A stretch of 64,000 nt of DNA, taken from contig NZ_JARKPQ010000200.1 in assembly GCF_029975155.1 (NCBI RefSeq), positions 1 to 64,000 on the forward strand. The letters are read 5' to 3'. Source of the DNA: Propionicimonas sp. (GTDB taxonomy: Bacteria; Actinomycetota; Actinomycetes; Propionibacteriales; Propionibacteriaceae). This document shows, one piece after another, positions 34,951-42,593 of the stretch. Position 1 is the first letter of the stretch. Every line of letters starts with the position of its first letter. The position numbers and the translations under genes are program-made. The notes beneath the pieces are model-generated. The model made no database searches. It had not been told where the DNA came from and worked only from the letters and a program-made list of their open reading frames with translations.

Positions 34951-36200
34951 CGATCGAGGACACGACCCGGCCCGAGGAGGGCCTCGAGTTCGCCGGCCAC
35001 GAGCTGTCCCGGGCCACGCTGGACGCGTGCGTGAAGTGCACGATCTGCGAGACCCAGTGCCCGGTGTCCGCGGTGACGCCGCTGTTCTCCGGCCCGAAGT
35101 TCGTCGGCCCGCAGGCCGAGCGCTTCCGCAACGGCGAGAGCGTCGACCACTCGCTCGACTACTGCTCCAGCTGCGGTACGTGCACGCTGGTCTGCCCGCA
35201 GGGCGTCCAGATCGCCGAGCTGAACAGCCAGGCCCGGGCCGTGATGAAGGCCGACCACATGCCGCTGCGGGACAAGCTGATCGGCCAGACCGTGCTGATG
35301 GGCACGCTGATGACCCCGGTCGCGCCGCTCGCGCGGGCGGCGCTGCACAACAAGCCGATCCGGACCGTGATGGAGAAGGTCGTCAAGGTGCACCGGAACG
35401 CGCCGATGCCTCCGCCACAAGGCCAGACGTTCGCCAGTTGGTGGGCGAAGCGGCCGAAGCCGGCCGGACCGTTCCCGCGGGGGACGGTGGTGTTCTTCCA
35501 CGGCTGCGCGGGCGGCTACTTCGAGGTGGAGACGTCGAAGAAGTCCGTGGAGGTGCTGGAGCACCTCGGCTACGAGGTCATCGTGCCCAAGCAGGGCTGC
35601 TGCGGGCTGGCCCAGCAGTCCAACGGGCTGTTCGACCAGGCGACGGCGTCCGTGCTGAAGCTGTGCGACGACCTGCGCTCTGCCGGCGGCGATCTGACGA
35701 TCATCTCCTCGTCCGGCTCCTGCACGGGCATGCTCAAGCACGAGGCCCACGAGATCATGGGCGTCTCCGAGGAGAAGCTGCTGGACGTGGGGAAGCGGAT
35801 CCGCGACATCATGGAGTTCCTGCTGGACCTCTACGACGCCGGCGAGCTGCCCACGGACTTCCAGCCGATCGAGCTGACCGTGCCGTACCACGCCCCGTGC
35901 CAGCTGAAGAGCCAGGGCATGGGCAAGCCGGCGCTGGAGGTGCTCCGGCTCATTCCGGGGCTCACCGTCGTGGACTCGGAGAAGGTCTGCTGCGGCATCG
36001 CCGGCACCTACGGGCTGAAGCAGGAGAAGTACGAGATCGCCCAGGCCGTCGGCAAGCCGCTGTTCGACATGGTCAAGGCCACCAATCCCGATCTCGCCCT
36101 GTGCGACACCGAGACCTGCCGCTGGCAGATCGAGCAGTCGTCCGGCGTCCGGACCGAGCACCCGATCTTCCTGATCCACCAGGCCTACGGCCTGGGCTGA
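34947..36200 (+). CDS. glpC: Anaerobic glycerol-3-phosphate dehydrogenase subunit C
   Basis: 417-residue iron-sulfur, membrane-associated subunit. Two 4Fe-4S ferredoxin motifs lie near the N-terminus: CVKCTICETQCP and CSSCGTCTLVCP. Two CCG domains follow (HGCAGGYFE ... KQGCCGLAQQ and HAPCQLKSQG ... KVCCGIAGTYG), as in HdrB/GlpC-type quinone-interacting proteins. ATG 34947 overlaps the glpB stop and has GGAGGAG upstream. Last gene of glpABC; a strong hairpin with a U-run follows. Confidence 0.95.
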   Translation: MTIEDTTRPEEGLEFAGHELSRATLDACVKCTICETQCPVSAVTPLFSGPKFVGPQAERFRNGESVDHSLDYCSSCGTCTLVCPQGVQIAELNSQARAVMKADHMPLRDKLIGQTVLMGTLMTPVAPLARAALHNKPIRTVMEKVVKVHRNAPMPPPQGQTFASWWAKRPKPAGPFPRGTVVFFHGCAGGYFEVETSKKSVEVLEHLGYEVIVPKQGCCGLAQQSNGLFDQATASVLKLCDDLRSAGGDLTIISSSGSCTGMLKHEAHEIMGVSEEKLLDVGKRIRDIMEFLLDLYDAGELPTDFQPIELTVPYHAPCQLKSQGMGKPALEVLRLIPGLTVVDSEKVCCGIAGTYGLKQEKYEIAQAVGKPLFDMVKATNPDLALCDTETCRWQIEQSSGVRTEHPIFLIHQAYGLG

Positions 36201-36206
36201 GCCCGC

Positions 36207-36274
36207 TGAACGGTAAAAGAACCGTCCCCTTTCTGTTCACCTGAACGGTAAGGGGACGGTTCTTTTTTCGTTCA
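36207..36274 (+). terminator. Family 1 palindrome acting as the glpABC terminator
   Basis: Two half-elements (TGAACGGTAAAAGAACCGTC and the inverse) give a long stem with AAGAACCGTCCCC pairing to GGGGACGGTTCTT, followed by TTTTTT on the plus strand. It starts 6 nt after the glpC stop and ends 22 nt before the convergent repeat-protein stop. Same repeat family as 2771, 13578 and 26091. Confidence 0.85.
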
Positions 36275-36296
36275 CTCTCCGCTCAGATGGCGCCGC

Positions 36297-36572
36297 CTAC
36301 TGCGCGGGGCCCGGGTTGCCCAGCGCCCTCTGCTGGTCGAACTCGTCCTCGGGATGGGCAGTCGAGCCGGGGTTGCCCACGGCGCGAGGCTGGTCGAACT
36401 CGTCGTCCGGGTTCGCGGTGGCGCCGGGGTTGCCGACGGCGCGAGGCTGATCCATCTCGTCTTCGGGACGCCCCGTCTCGCCTGGATTGCCGACGGCGCG
36501 GTGGAGTCGCCGTGGGTGCTCGGAACGGGTCGGGTCGTTGTCGGGTGCGTTGCTGGTGTGGTCGCTGGACAT
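36297..36572 (-). CDS. Small disordered tandem-repeat protein (RAVGNPG repeats)
   Basis: 91 residues, unknown function. After a polar 23-residue start, a 19-residue unit repeats three and a half times: RAVGNPGETGRPEDEMDQP, RAVGNPGATANPDDEFDQP, RAVGNPGSTAHPEDEFDQQ, RALGNPGPAQ. The protein is acidic, rich in Pro, Gly, Asn and Asp, has no hydrophobic core and no signal peptide, and should be disordered in the cytosol. A near-perfect AAAGGAGG ribosome site precedes ATG 36572, which strongly supports a real, well-translated gene. It stands alone between glpC and yaaA. Confidence 0.8.
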   Translation of the reverse strand: MSSDHTSNAPDNDPTRSEHPRRLHRAVGNPGETGRPEDEMDQPRAVGNPGATANPDDEFDQPRAVGNPGSTAHPEDEFDQQRALGNPGPAQ

Positions 36573-36649
36573 CTGGTCCTCCTTTGTCGCTCATCGCGGT
36601 ACCCGCGAACGAAGCCCGGAAAACCCTGGTCCGACCAAATACCGACGGG

Positions 36650-37441
36650 CTACCGGCGGTCCGCGAAGGCTCGGACGAACACCGGCACCTCGGCGGTCGA
36701 GGCAGCCTTGTCATAGCGGTAGCCCGCACCATCGAACGCCTTGACCGCGGACGCCGTCCGCGCCCGGTTGAGCACCAGCCAGGCGGCCAGTTCGCCACGC
36801 GCCCGCTTGGCGAAGAAGGAGATCACCGAGCGGCGACCGCGGCCGTCCGTGTCCTCGAACCGCGGCGAGATCACCGGAGCGCCCAGCTCCTCCGGACGCA
36901 CCGCGCTGAAGTACTCGGTCGACGCGAGGTTCACGACGACCGGCGATCCGGGCGAGGCAGCGAGGTCCTCGCGGAGCACGCTGGTGATGGTCGAGCCCCA
37001 CCAGTCGTACAGCGACCGGCCGCGGTCGGTGGCCAGGCGGGTGCCCATCTCCAGACGGTAGGCCTGGATCAGGTCGAGCGGACGCAGCACGCCGTACAGG
37101 CCCGAGAGGATGCGGACGGTCTTCTGGGCCTCGGTGTAGTCGCGGGTGGTGAACCGGCCGCGGGCGTCCATGCCCTGGTAGACGTCGCCGGCGAACGCCA
37201 GCACGGCTGCGCGTGCGTTCTCCCTGGTGAAGGGGGTATCGAACGCCGTCCAGCGCTCGGCGTTGAGGGCGGCCAGCTCGTCGGAGATGCTGGCGAGAGC
37301 GGCCAGGTCGGCCACGGACTTCGTCCGCATCAGTTCGACCAGCCGCTCGGATTCCGCCAGCAGCCGCGGCTGGGTGGTGGCGACTTTGGGCGGCTTCGAC
37401 GCGAAGTCCAGCGATTTGGCCGGAGAGAGCAGGATCAGCAC
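36650..37441 (-). CDS. yaaA: Peroxide stress protein YaaA (DUF328)
   Basis: 263-residue cytosolic protein. The family N-terminus LILLSPAKSLDF is present, as are FTTRDYTEAQKTVRILSGLYGVLRPLDLI and a C-terminal VISFFAKRARGELAAWLV. In E. coli YaaA limits intracellular iron and oxidative damage to DNA and proteins during peroxide stress. GTG 37441 is the start; TACGCT seven nt upstream suggests a leaderless mRNA. Upstream sequence is a dispersed repeat, so longer frames there are not coding. Confidence 0.92.
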   Translation of the reverse strand: MLILLSPAKSLDFASKPPKVATTQPRLLAESERLVELMRTKSVADLAALASISDELAALNAERWTAFDTPFTRENARAAVLAFAGDVYQGMDARGRFTTRDYTEAQKTVRILSGLYGVLRPLDLIQAYRLEMGTRLATDRGRSLYDWWGSTITSVLREDLAASPGSPVVVNLASTEYFSAVRPEELGAPVISPRFEDTDGRGRRSVISFFAKRARGELAAWLVLNRARTASAVKAFDGAGYRYDKAASTAEVPVFVRAFADRR

Positions 37442-37488
37442 CCCTGCGAGCGTAGCGGTGTTCGCGAGGATGCGAGAGCACCGAAACC

Positions 37489-37580
37489 GCTCGCCGAGCC
37501 CGTCGAGACGCAACAGCGATCTCGACAAGCTCGATCACCGACCTCAGAGCGCAAACCGCCCGTCGAGCCTGTCGAGACGC
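37489..37580. repeat. Dispersed GAGCCTGTCGAGACG repeat, two units
   Basis: Two copies of CGTCGAGCCTGTCGAGACG-type sequence flank GATCTCGACAAGCTCGATCA in the gap between yaaA and the methyltransferase. Nearly the same composite occurs at 40019-40108. Confidence 0.8.
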
Positions 37581-37600
37581 GCCCGCCGGTGGATCCGGGC

Positions 37601-38407
37601 TCAGCGCACGGCGAGCGCCAGGACGGCAGCTCCCGCCAGCTGCAACCTGCCGTCGGCCCGCAGGTACGGCGCGCTGAGCCGGTCGAAGGCCGCGGTCATC
37701 GCGGATCTTCCGAACTCGTCCTGGGCGAGGTAGGTCTGGCCGATGTTCGCGACACCCCTGGTCACACCGCTCCACCACAGGTCCGGTTCGACCACGTGGC
37801 TGAACTCGTGCCGCCACGCCCGCTCAACCCGCAGACCGGCGCTCCCCAGAAGACCGGCCAGGCCCTCGGTGGTTCGTGGGAAGTCGAGGTCGGACGGTAG
37901 CGGCGCGGCGCTCTCCGGTCGCCGCACACCGGCTTCGCGAACCACGTCGTCCCAGAGCCTGCGCAGCGGGGTCGGATCGTCCGGCCACACGCTGACACCG
38001 AGCCGGCCGCCGGGAGCAAGGACCCGAGCCAGTTCGCTCACCGCAGCCCGCGGGTCGGGCACGTGGTTCACCACAAAGTTCGCGCTGACCAGGTCGAACG
38101 CGCCGTCCGGGAAGGGCAGGCCGGGCAGGCTCGCGCGCACCAGGGACGCGGTGGGGGCGGCGACGGCAGCCAGTTCCAGCATGTCCGCCGCGGGATCGAC
38201 GGCAGTCACCGCGCAGCCGCGGGCGACAGCGGCCGCGGCGACCGCGCCCGCACCGGTGCCCACGTCCAGCAGCCGGGAGCCGGGCCGGGGATCGAGCGCG
38301 TCCAGCAGCACCGGGATGGTGTGGGCACACTGCCCGGCGAAGGTCTCGGCGTAGGCGTGCGCGCGTCCGGCCCACTTGCCGCCCGTCTGGCCGTCGCCTC
38401 GACTCAC
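37601..38407 (-). CDS. Class I SAM-dependent methyltransferase
   Basis: 268-residue methyltransferase. Motif I is LLDVGTGAGAVAAAA, motif II VTAVDPAADMLELA, motif III the FDLVSANFVVNHVPDP segment, and RVLAPGGRLGVSVW is the post-motif. This is the UbiE/Methyltransf_11 pattern; the substrate is unknown. Two starts are possible: GTG 38434, overlapping the vapC stop, or GTG 38407, which lies seven nt after a TAGCGT box. I prefer the latter. It follows VapC but is unlikely to be part of that toxin system. Confidence 0.85.
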   Translation of the reverse strand: MSRGDGQTGGKWAGRAHAYAETFAGQCAHTIPVLLDALDPRPGSRLLDVGTGAGAVAAAAVARGCAVTAVDPAADMLELAAVAAPTASLVRASLPGLPFPDGAFDLVSANFVVNHVPDPRAAVSELARVLAPGGRLGVSVWPDDPTPLRRLWDDVVREAGVRRPESAAPLPSDLDFPRTTEGLAGLLGSAGLRVERAWRHEFSHVVEPDLWWSGVTRGVANIGQTYLAQDEFGRSAMTAAFDRLSAPYLRADGRLQLAGAAVLALAVR

Positions 38408-38430
38408 GCGCAGGACGCTACTCCGCGCGA

Positions 38431-38856
38431 TCACTCGGCCGGGGTGAGGAACTCACACCGCGGACCAGGTGCCGACGCGAGCCGCAGGTCGAGGGTGACG
38501 AGCGGCACGTCGTGGAGCTCAGCCACGGCGACGTACCAGGCGTCGTAGCAGGTCAGGTTGTGGCGCAACTCCCAGACTCGCTGTGCGCACGCCTCGAAGG
38601 GAACCACGCTGACGGGCAGCGCGCGCAGCCGGGCGAACGTCCGCTCGGCCCCCACGGTGGACAGCTTCCCGTGACCCTCCAGTCGGCGGACGATGTTCGC
38701 CGCTTCCACGAGAAGCAGTTGCGGAGCGACGAGATGCGCACCCGGCAGAACTCGTTCCGCCCAGTCCCCGAGTTCTCCCCATCCGATCAGTGCCTCCACC
38801 ACGACGGAGGCGTCCACGCACAGCACGGCGTGCCGTCCCGGCTGCGCTGAACTCAA
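38431..38856 (-). CDS. vapC: PIN-domain ribonuclease toxin (VapC-type)
   Basis: Up to 141 residues. The four acidic residues of a PIN nuclease are visible: Asp in LCVDASVVVEAL, Glu in LLVEAANIVRR, Asp in NLTCYDAWYVAVAE and Asp in LVTLDLRLA. It would cleave RNA when freed from its antitoxin. The frame opens with TTG 38856 overlapping the antitoxin stop (TTGA); GTG 38826, five residues before the first Asp, is an alternative start giving the more usual N-terminus. Operon with the RHH antitoxin directly upstream. Confidence 0.88.
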   Translation of the reverse strand: MSSAQPGRHAVLCVDASVVVEALIGWGELGDWAERVLPGAHLVAPQLLLVEAANIVRRLEGHGKLSTVGAERTFARLRALPVSVVPFEACAQRVWELRHNLTCYDAWYVAVAELHDVPLVTLDLRLASAPGPRCEFLTPAE

Positions 38857-39089
38857 CGCCGGTCCTCGTCCCGGGCCGCCAGGATGTCCTCTGTGCTGAT
38901 CTCAATGCCGAAGGCCTCTCGATTGGCCCGGGCACCGGCGAGCCAGTAGTTGATGTCCGGCCGCGATGCCAGCCCGATCAGCTCACCCCGCAGGTACTCC
39001 TGCAACGAGCGACCGTCCCTCGCCGCACGAGTCGCCAACTCCTTCACCACGTCTTCCGGAACGTCCCTGACAGTGACCGCCTTACCCAT
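38853..39089 (-). CDS. vapB: Ribbon-helix-helix antitoxin (FitA/VapB-type)
   Basis: 78 residues. An N-terminal RHH DNA-binding domain (AVTVRDVPEDVVKELATRAA, then RSLQEYLRGEL) is followed by a flexible tail (ISTEDILAARDED) that would wrap the PIN toxin. ATG 39089 lies six nt after a TAAGAT box, so the mRNA is probably leaderless. An inverted repeat overlaps the promoter, consistent with autorepression by the VapBC complex. Confidence 0.9.
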   Translation of the reverse strand: MGKAVTVRDVPEDVVKELATRAARDGRSLQEYLRGELIGLASRPDINYWLAGARANREAFGIEISTEDILAARDEDRR

Positions 39090-39095
39090 GCATGC

Positions 39096-39115
39096 ATCTT
39101 AGCAGCATCAGCTGC
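39096..39115 (-). promoter_or_regulatory. vapBC promoter and operator
   Basis: On the minus strand a -10 box TAAGAT (39096-39101) is preceded by GCAGC-TGAT-GCTGC (39102-39115). The inverted repeat directly abuts the -10 box. Start codon six nt downstream implies leaderless transcription. Confidence 0.65.
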
Positions 39116-39128
39116 AATACAGCAGCGT

Positions 39129-39908
39129 TCAGTCGGTCCGGCGGTATGCCGCAGGGGTGAGGCCGAGCACCCGCGTGAACTCGTTGGTCAGGTGGGCCTG
39201 GTCGGCGTAGCCGAGGTCGGCGGCGAGGGTCGCCAGGTCCGCGTCCGGGTCGTTCCGGATGCGCTCCGCGGCCTCCTGCAGCCGCCGGCGCCGGATCAAT
39301 GCGGCCGGGCTGAGGCCGATGTAGCGCCGGGCGAGCCGCTGGACGCTTCGCTCCGAGATGCCCAGACAGTCGGCCAGGTCACGCACTCGGAGCAGCGCGG
39401 GCTCCGTCCCGGCGAGTTCGGCCAGCCGGTTGGCCAGCCGGGCTTCCGCGCTCAGTTCGCCGACCTGCGTCGCAAGCCAGCCCGCGACCGCCGCCGCCGC
39501 GGAGGCGCGGGTGTCGGCCGTCACCTCGTCGGCGAGCACTCCCGCCACCCGGCGCAGCAGGTCGGGCGCGTCGATCGGCTCGTACCGGTCGCGCAGGCTC
39601 ACCGGATCGGACGTGAGGGCCGGCACCGCCGCCGGCTTCAACAGCGCCCCCACGGCCCACCCCCGGCCGGAGAGATCGCGGTGGGACGCCCGGGTCGTCG
39701 GCCCCGCCAGGCCGACCAGCGCCGGCTCCACGACGAGGTTGGACGTGGGATAGCCGATCACGTTCTGGCGGGACACCGAGCCGTCCGGGAGGCTCCAACT
39801 GGTGATCCAGAACCAGGCGACGAGTTCGTCCGCCTCCGCCGGCGGCGGCAGCCGATGGAAGTCGGGCAGCCGCTTCGGGAAGAGCGCGCCACGCGAGGAC
39901 GGGAGCAT
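39129..39908 (-). CDS. AraC-family transcriptional regulator
   Basis: 259 residues. The N-terminal half has the DUF6597-like sensor pattern (DELVAWFWITSW, VIGYPTSNLVVEPA, GRGWAVGALLKPAAV). The C-terminal third is a double HTH: VRDLADCLGISERSVQRLAR and LATLAADLGYADQAHLTNEF, ending LGLTPAAYRR. Start ATG 39908; longer frames run into dispersed repeats. Divergent from a VOC protein gene across a repeat-rich gap. Target unknown. Confidence 0.88.
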   Translation of the reverse strand: MLPSSRGALFPKRLPDFHRLPPPAEADELVAWFWITSWSLPDGSVSRQNVIGYPTSNLVVEPALVGLAGPTTRASHRDLSGRGWAVGALLKPAAVPALTSDPVSLRDRYEPIDAPDLLRRVAGVLADEVTADTRASAAAAVAGWLATQVGELSAEARLANRLAELAGTEPALLRVRDLADCLGISERSVQRLARRYIGLSPAALIRRRRLQEAAERIRNDPDADLATLAADLGYADQAHLTNEFTRVLGLTPAAYRRTD

Positions 39909-39933
39909 GCCTGCCAGCCTCAGTCGCGTCCGG

Positions 39934-39980
39934 CCCTTCGTCAAGCTCAGGGACCACCCGTCGTCAAGCTCAGGGACACC
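39934..39980. repeat. Inverted CGTCAAGCTCAGGGA repeats, two units
   Basis: Two copies of CGTCAAGCTCAGGGACACC-like sequence directly upstream of the AraC gene. They are the reverse complement of the TCCCTGAGC...GACG units found at 11789, 26141 and 54401. Confidence 0.7.
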
Positions 39981-40018
39981 TGGACTGCCCAGCCCCACCC
40001 ATTGCCCGGCCCACCCCA

Positions 40019-40108
40019 CCGCTCGTCGAGCCTGTCGAGACGTGACAGCGATCTCGACAAGCTCGATCATCGGCCTCAGGGCGTAGACCGCTCGAGCCTG
40101 TCCAGGCG
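40019..40108. repeat. Dispersed GAGCCTGTCGAGACG repeat
   Basis: Composite copy with CGCTCGTCGAGCCTGTCGAG, GATCTCGACAAGCTCGATCA and a degenerate second CTCGAGCCTGTCC unit. Very similar to 37489-37580, which indicates recent duplication of the whole composite. Confidence 0.8.
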
Positions 40109-40167
40109 CGGCGGCAGCTGTCGGGAATCTGCAAGCCGGAGCCCGACTCGCGACCTAGCGTGGCGGG

Positions 40168-40668
40168 ATGAGCGAATCCAGAGCTGCCAACGGCACCCAC
40201 ACCACCAACGGCCGGCCGAACGGCTTCTCCAGCCTGACGCCGTTCCTCGCGGTCAGCCCGGCGCGGGACGCCATCGCGTTCTACTGCGACGTGTTCGGCG
40301 CGACCGTCATCGGGACCACCGAGTTCGGTGACCTGGTCGTCCACGCAGAACTCGACCTCGGCAACGGACGCCTCCAGGTCGGCGAGCCGTCGCCCGAGTA
40401 CCACATGGTCGGCCAGTCGACGACGGACGACAGCTGCTTCTCGATCGGCATCTACGTCCCCGACGTGGACGCCGTGGTCGAGAAGGCCGTCGCGGCCGGC
40501 GCCACGGTCCGTGAGCCGGCGACCGACTTCGTCTCCGGCGACCGCTTCGCGAGCATCCGGGACCCGTTCGGCGTCCGCTGGTCGGTGATGACCCGCGTCG
40601 AGGACCTGTCGGACGCCGACAGCGCCGCGCGCGTCGCGGAGTGGGCGGCGCAGTTCGCCTCCAGCTGA
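40168..40668 (+). CDS. VOC family protein (glyoxalase/PhnB-like)
   Basis: 166 residues forming one vicinal-oxygen-chelate fold. SLTPFLAVSPARDAIAFYCDVFGATVIG is the first beta-alpha module, and DVDAVVEKAVAAGATVREPATDFVSGDRFASIRDPFGVRWSV is the second, typical of PhnB/YdeN-like members. Function unknown; such proteins may act as epimerases, glyoxalases or resistance proteins. ATG 40168 lies six nt after a TAGCGT box (leaderless). It adjoins trxB at the right edge of accessory block 1. Confidence 0.85.
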   Translation: MSESRAANGTHTTNGRPNGFSSLTPFLAVSPARDAIAFYCDVFGATVIGTTEFGDLVVHAELDLGNGRLQVGEPSPEYHMVGQSTTDDSCFSIGIYVPDVDAVVEKAVAAGATVREPATDFVSGDRFASIRDPFGVRWSVMTRVEDLSDADSAARVAEWAAQFASS

Positions 40669-40774
40669 GTCCTCGCCCTCCGGGGAATGACCGGGGCGTC
40701 GCGATGGTTAGCGCGGTGTGCAGGCCGGGTGCTCGATAGAGTGGGCACCCACCCGAACCGTCCAAGGATTCCCC

Positions 40775-41746
40775 ATGTCCGACATCCGCGAAGTCATCAT
40801 CATCGGCTCCGGCCCGTCCGGCTACGCCGCAGCCATCTACACCGCCCGCGCCGGACTGAAGCCGCTGGTGTTCGAGGGCGCCCTCGCCGCGGGGGGTGCG
40901 CTGATGAACACCACCGAGGTCGAGAACTACCCGGGCTTCACGGACGGGATCATGGGCCCCGACCTGATGCTGGCCATGCGCGCGCAGGCGGAGCGGTTCG
41001 GTGCGGAGATCATCACGGACGACGTGGTGTCCGTCGACCTGGTCGGTGACGTCAAGACGGTGACGGACAGCGAGGGCAACAGCTACTCCGCGTCCGCCGT
41101 GATCCTGGCGATGGGGTCCGGCTACCGCAAGCTCGGCGTCCCCGGCGAGGAGGAGTTCAGCGGACGGGGTGTCTCCTGGTGCGCGACCTGCGACGGCTTC
41201 TTCTTCCGCGACAAGGACATCGCGGTCGTCGGTGGCGGCGACTCCGCGCTGGAGGAGGCCACCTTCCTCACCCGGTTCGCGAACACGGTGACGATCATCC
41301 ACCGTCGCGACGAGCTGCGCGGCTCGAAGATCATGGTCGACCGGGCCATGGCCGACCCGAAGATCCGCTTCGCCTGGAACTCCGTGGTGGCCGATCTGCA
41401 CGGGAACGGGTCCCTGACCGGCGCCACGCTCACCGACACGATCACGGGCGAGTCGCGCGAACTCGGAGTCCAGGGCATGTTCGTGGCGATCGGGCACGAC
41501 CCGCGCTCGGAGATCGTCCGCGGTCAGGTCGAGGTGGACGCCGCCGGCTACGTCGTGGTGGACGCCCCGAGCACCCGCACCAACGTGCCGGGCGTCTTCG
41601 CCGCCGGCGACCTCGTCGACCACACCTACCGGCAGGCGATCACCGCGGCCGGCACCGGTTGCGCGGCGGCGCTGGACGCCGAGCGCTACCTGGCCGCGCT
41701 GTCGGACCCGGCCAATACGCTGACCCCCGTCGCAGCCAACGCCTGA
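40775..41746 (+). CDS. trxB: Thioredoxin reductase
   Basis: 323-residue NADPH- and FAD-dependent enzyme that reduces thioredoxin. FAD motif [20 protein letters not shown], redox-active [15 protein letters not shown] motif [12 protein letters not shown], and C-terminal [23 protein letters not shown] are all present. ATG 40775 follows AAGGA. It is followed 10 nt later by trxA, the conserved order near the actinobacterial origin. An upstream in-frame ATG would add 19 residues without family character. Confidence 0.97.
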   Translation: MSDIREVIIIGSGPSGYAAAIYTARAGLKPLVFEGALAAGGALMNTTEVENYPGFTDGIMGPDLMLAMRAQAERFGAEIITDDVVSVDLVGDVKTVTDSEGNSYSASAVILAMGSGYRKLGVPGEEEFSGRGVSWCATCDGFFFRDKDIAVVGGGDSALEEATFLTRFANTVTIIHRRDELRGSKIMVDRAMADPKIRFAWNSVVADLHGNGSLTGATLTDTITGESRELGVQGMFVAIGHDPRSEIVRGQVEVDAAGYVVVDAPSTRTNVPGVFAAGDLVDHTYRQAITAAGTGCAAALDAERYLAALSDPANTLTPVAANA

Positions 41747-41756
41747 GGAGATCGAT

Positions 41757-42080
41757 ATGTCGAACGTCGCCGATGTCACCGACGCCACCTTCGCCGACCT
41801 GGTGCTGAAGTCGTCCAAGCCGGTCGTGGTCGACTACTGGGCCGACTGGTGCGCACCCTGCAAGCAGCTCTCGCCGATCATCGACGAACTCGCCCGTGAC
41901 TACGGCGACAAGGTCACCTTCGTGAAGCTGGACACCAACACCAGCACCCAGGTGCCCACCCAGCAGGGCGTGCTCGGCCTGCCCACCATCCAGGTCTTCG
42001 TCGGCGGTGAGGTCGTGAAGTCGTTCACCGGAGCCAAGCCCAAGTCCGTCCTGCTGAAGGCGATCGAGGAATTCCTCTGA
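41757..42080 (+). CDS. trxA: Thioredoxin
   Basis: 107-residue cytosolic disulfide reductase with active site WCAPC in VVVDYWADWCAPCKQLSPII and the cis-Pro loop LGLPTIQVF. GAGGAG lies about 7 nt before ATG 41757. Partner of the adjacent reductase. Confidence 0.97.
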   Translation: MSNVADVTDATFADLVLKSSKPVVVDYWADWCAPCKQLSPIIDELARDYGDKVTFVKLDTNTSTQVPTQQGVLGLPTIQVFVGGEVVKSFTGAKPKSVLLKAIEEFL

Positions 42081-42106
42081 GGGTCGCCGGGCCGACCGCT
42101 GGCCTG

Positions 42107-42574
42107 ATGGAGGTCCTGCACGTCCTCTCCGTCGTGTCGACCGGCCTCTTCGCCGGGCTGATGATGACACTGGTCTTCCTGCTGCAACGGCAGTGGAACG
42201 ACCAGGACCGGGCGACCTACGCGACGAGCTTTCGGCAGTTCCTGCTGGCAGCGAAAGGCCACCCGCTCGTCACCTTGCTCACCTTCGCCTCGTTCATCGC
42301 GCCCTCGATTCTCGCGGTGCTGGCGTTCCGTGCCGGCCTCCGGGACGTGGGCACGCTCGACGCCATCGCGGCCGGGACCTTCTTTCTGGGCTGCTTCCTG
42401 GTTACGACCCTGCTCAATCTCCCCATCTACGACCGGGTGATCGCCTGGCAGAACGAGTCCGACGCAGGCGAGTGGCAAGCGGTTCGCACCCGGTTCTTCG
42501 TCCTGAATCTGATCCGTTTCACCTGCGCGCTGGCGTCGTTCCTGCTCCTTGCCGTCGCAGGAATCTCGTCGTGA
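42107..42574 (+). CDS. DUF1772 (anthrone-oxygenase-like) membrane protein
   Basis: 155 residues with four hydrophobic helices. The pattern TTLLNLPIYDRVIAWQNESDAGEWQAVRTRFFVLNLIRF fits the DUF1772 signature (N-PI-N--I--W ... W---R-R---N--R). Members are annotated as anthrone oxygenase-like, but the biological role in bacteria is unclear. It follows trxA by 26 nt on the same strand and may be co-transcribed; the ribosome site is weak. Converges on the polyol kinase gene. Confidence 0.75.
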   Translation: MEVLHVLSVVSTGLFAGLMMTLVFLLQRQWNDQDRATYATSFRQFLLAAKGHPLVTLLTFASFIAPSILAVLAFRAGLRDVGTLDAIAAGTFFLGCFLVTTLLNLPIYDRVIAWQNESDAGEWQAVRTRFFVLNLIRFTCALASFLLLAVAGISS

Positions 42575-42593
42575 CAGTCCGAACGCCCCGCTG

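Noticed and set aside
38431-38434. Methyltransferase as a third member of the VapBC operon because of a GTGA overlap
   Set aside because: A TANNNT box and GTG 27 nt downstream give a better independent start, and methyltransferases are not known VapBC partners; co-transcription remains possible.
39909-40070. A 54-residue N-terminal extension of the AraC regulator
   Set aside because: The added residues are a translation of two dispersed repeats, not conserved protein.
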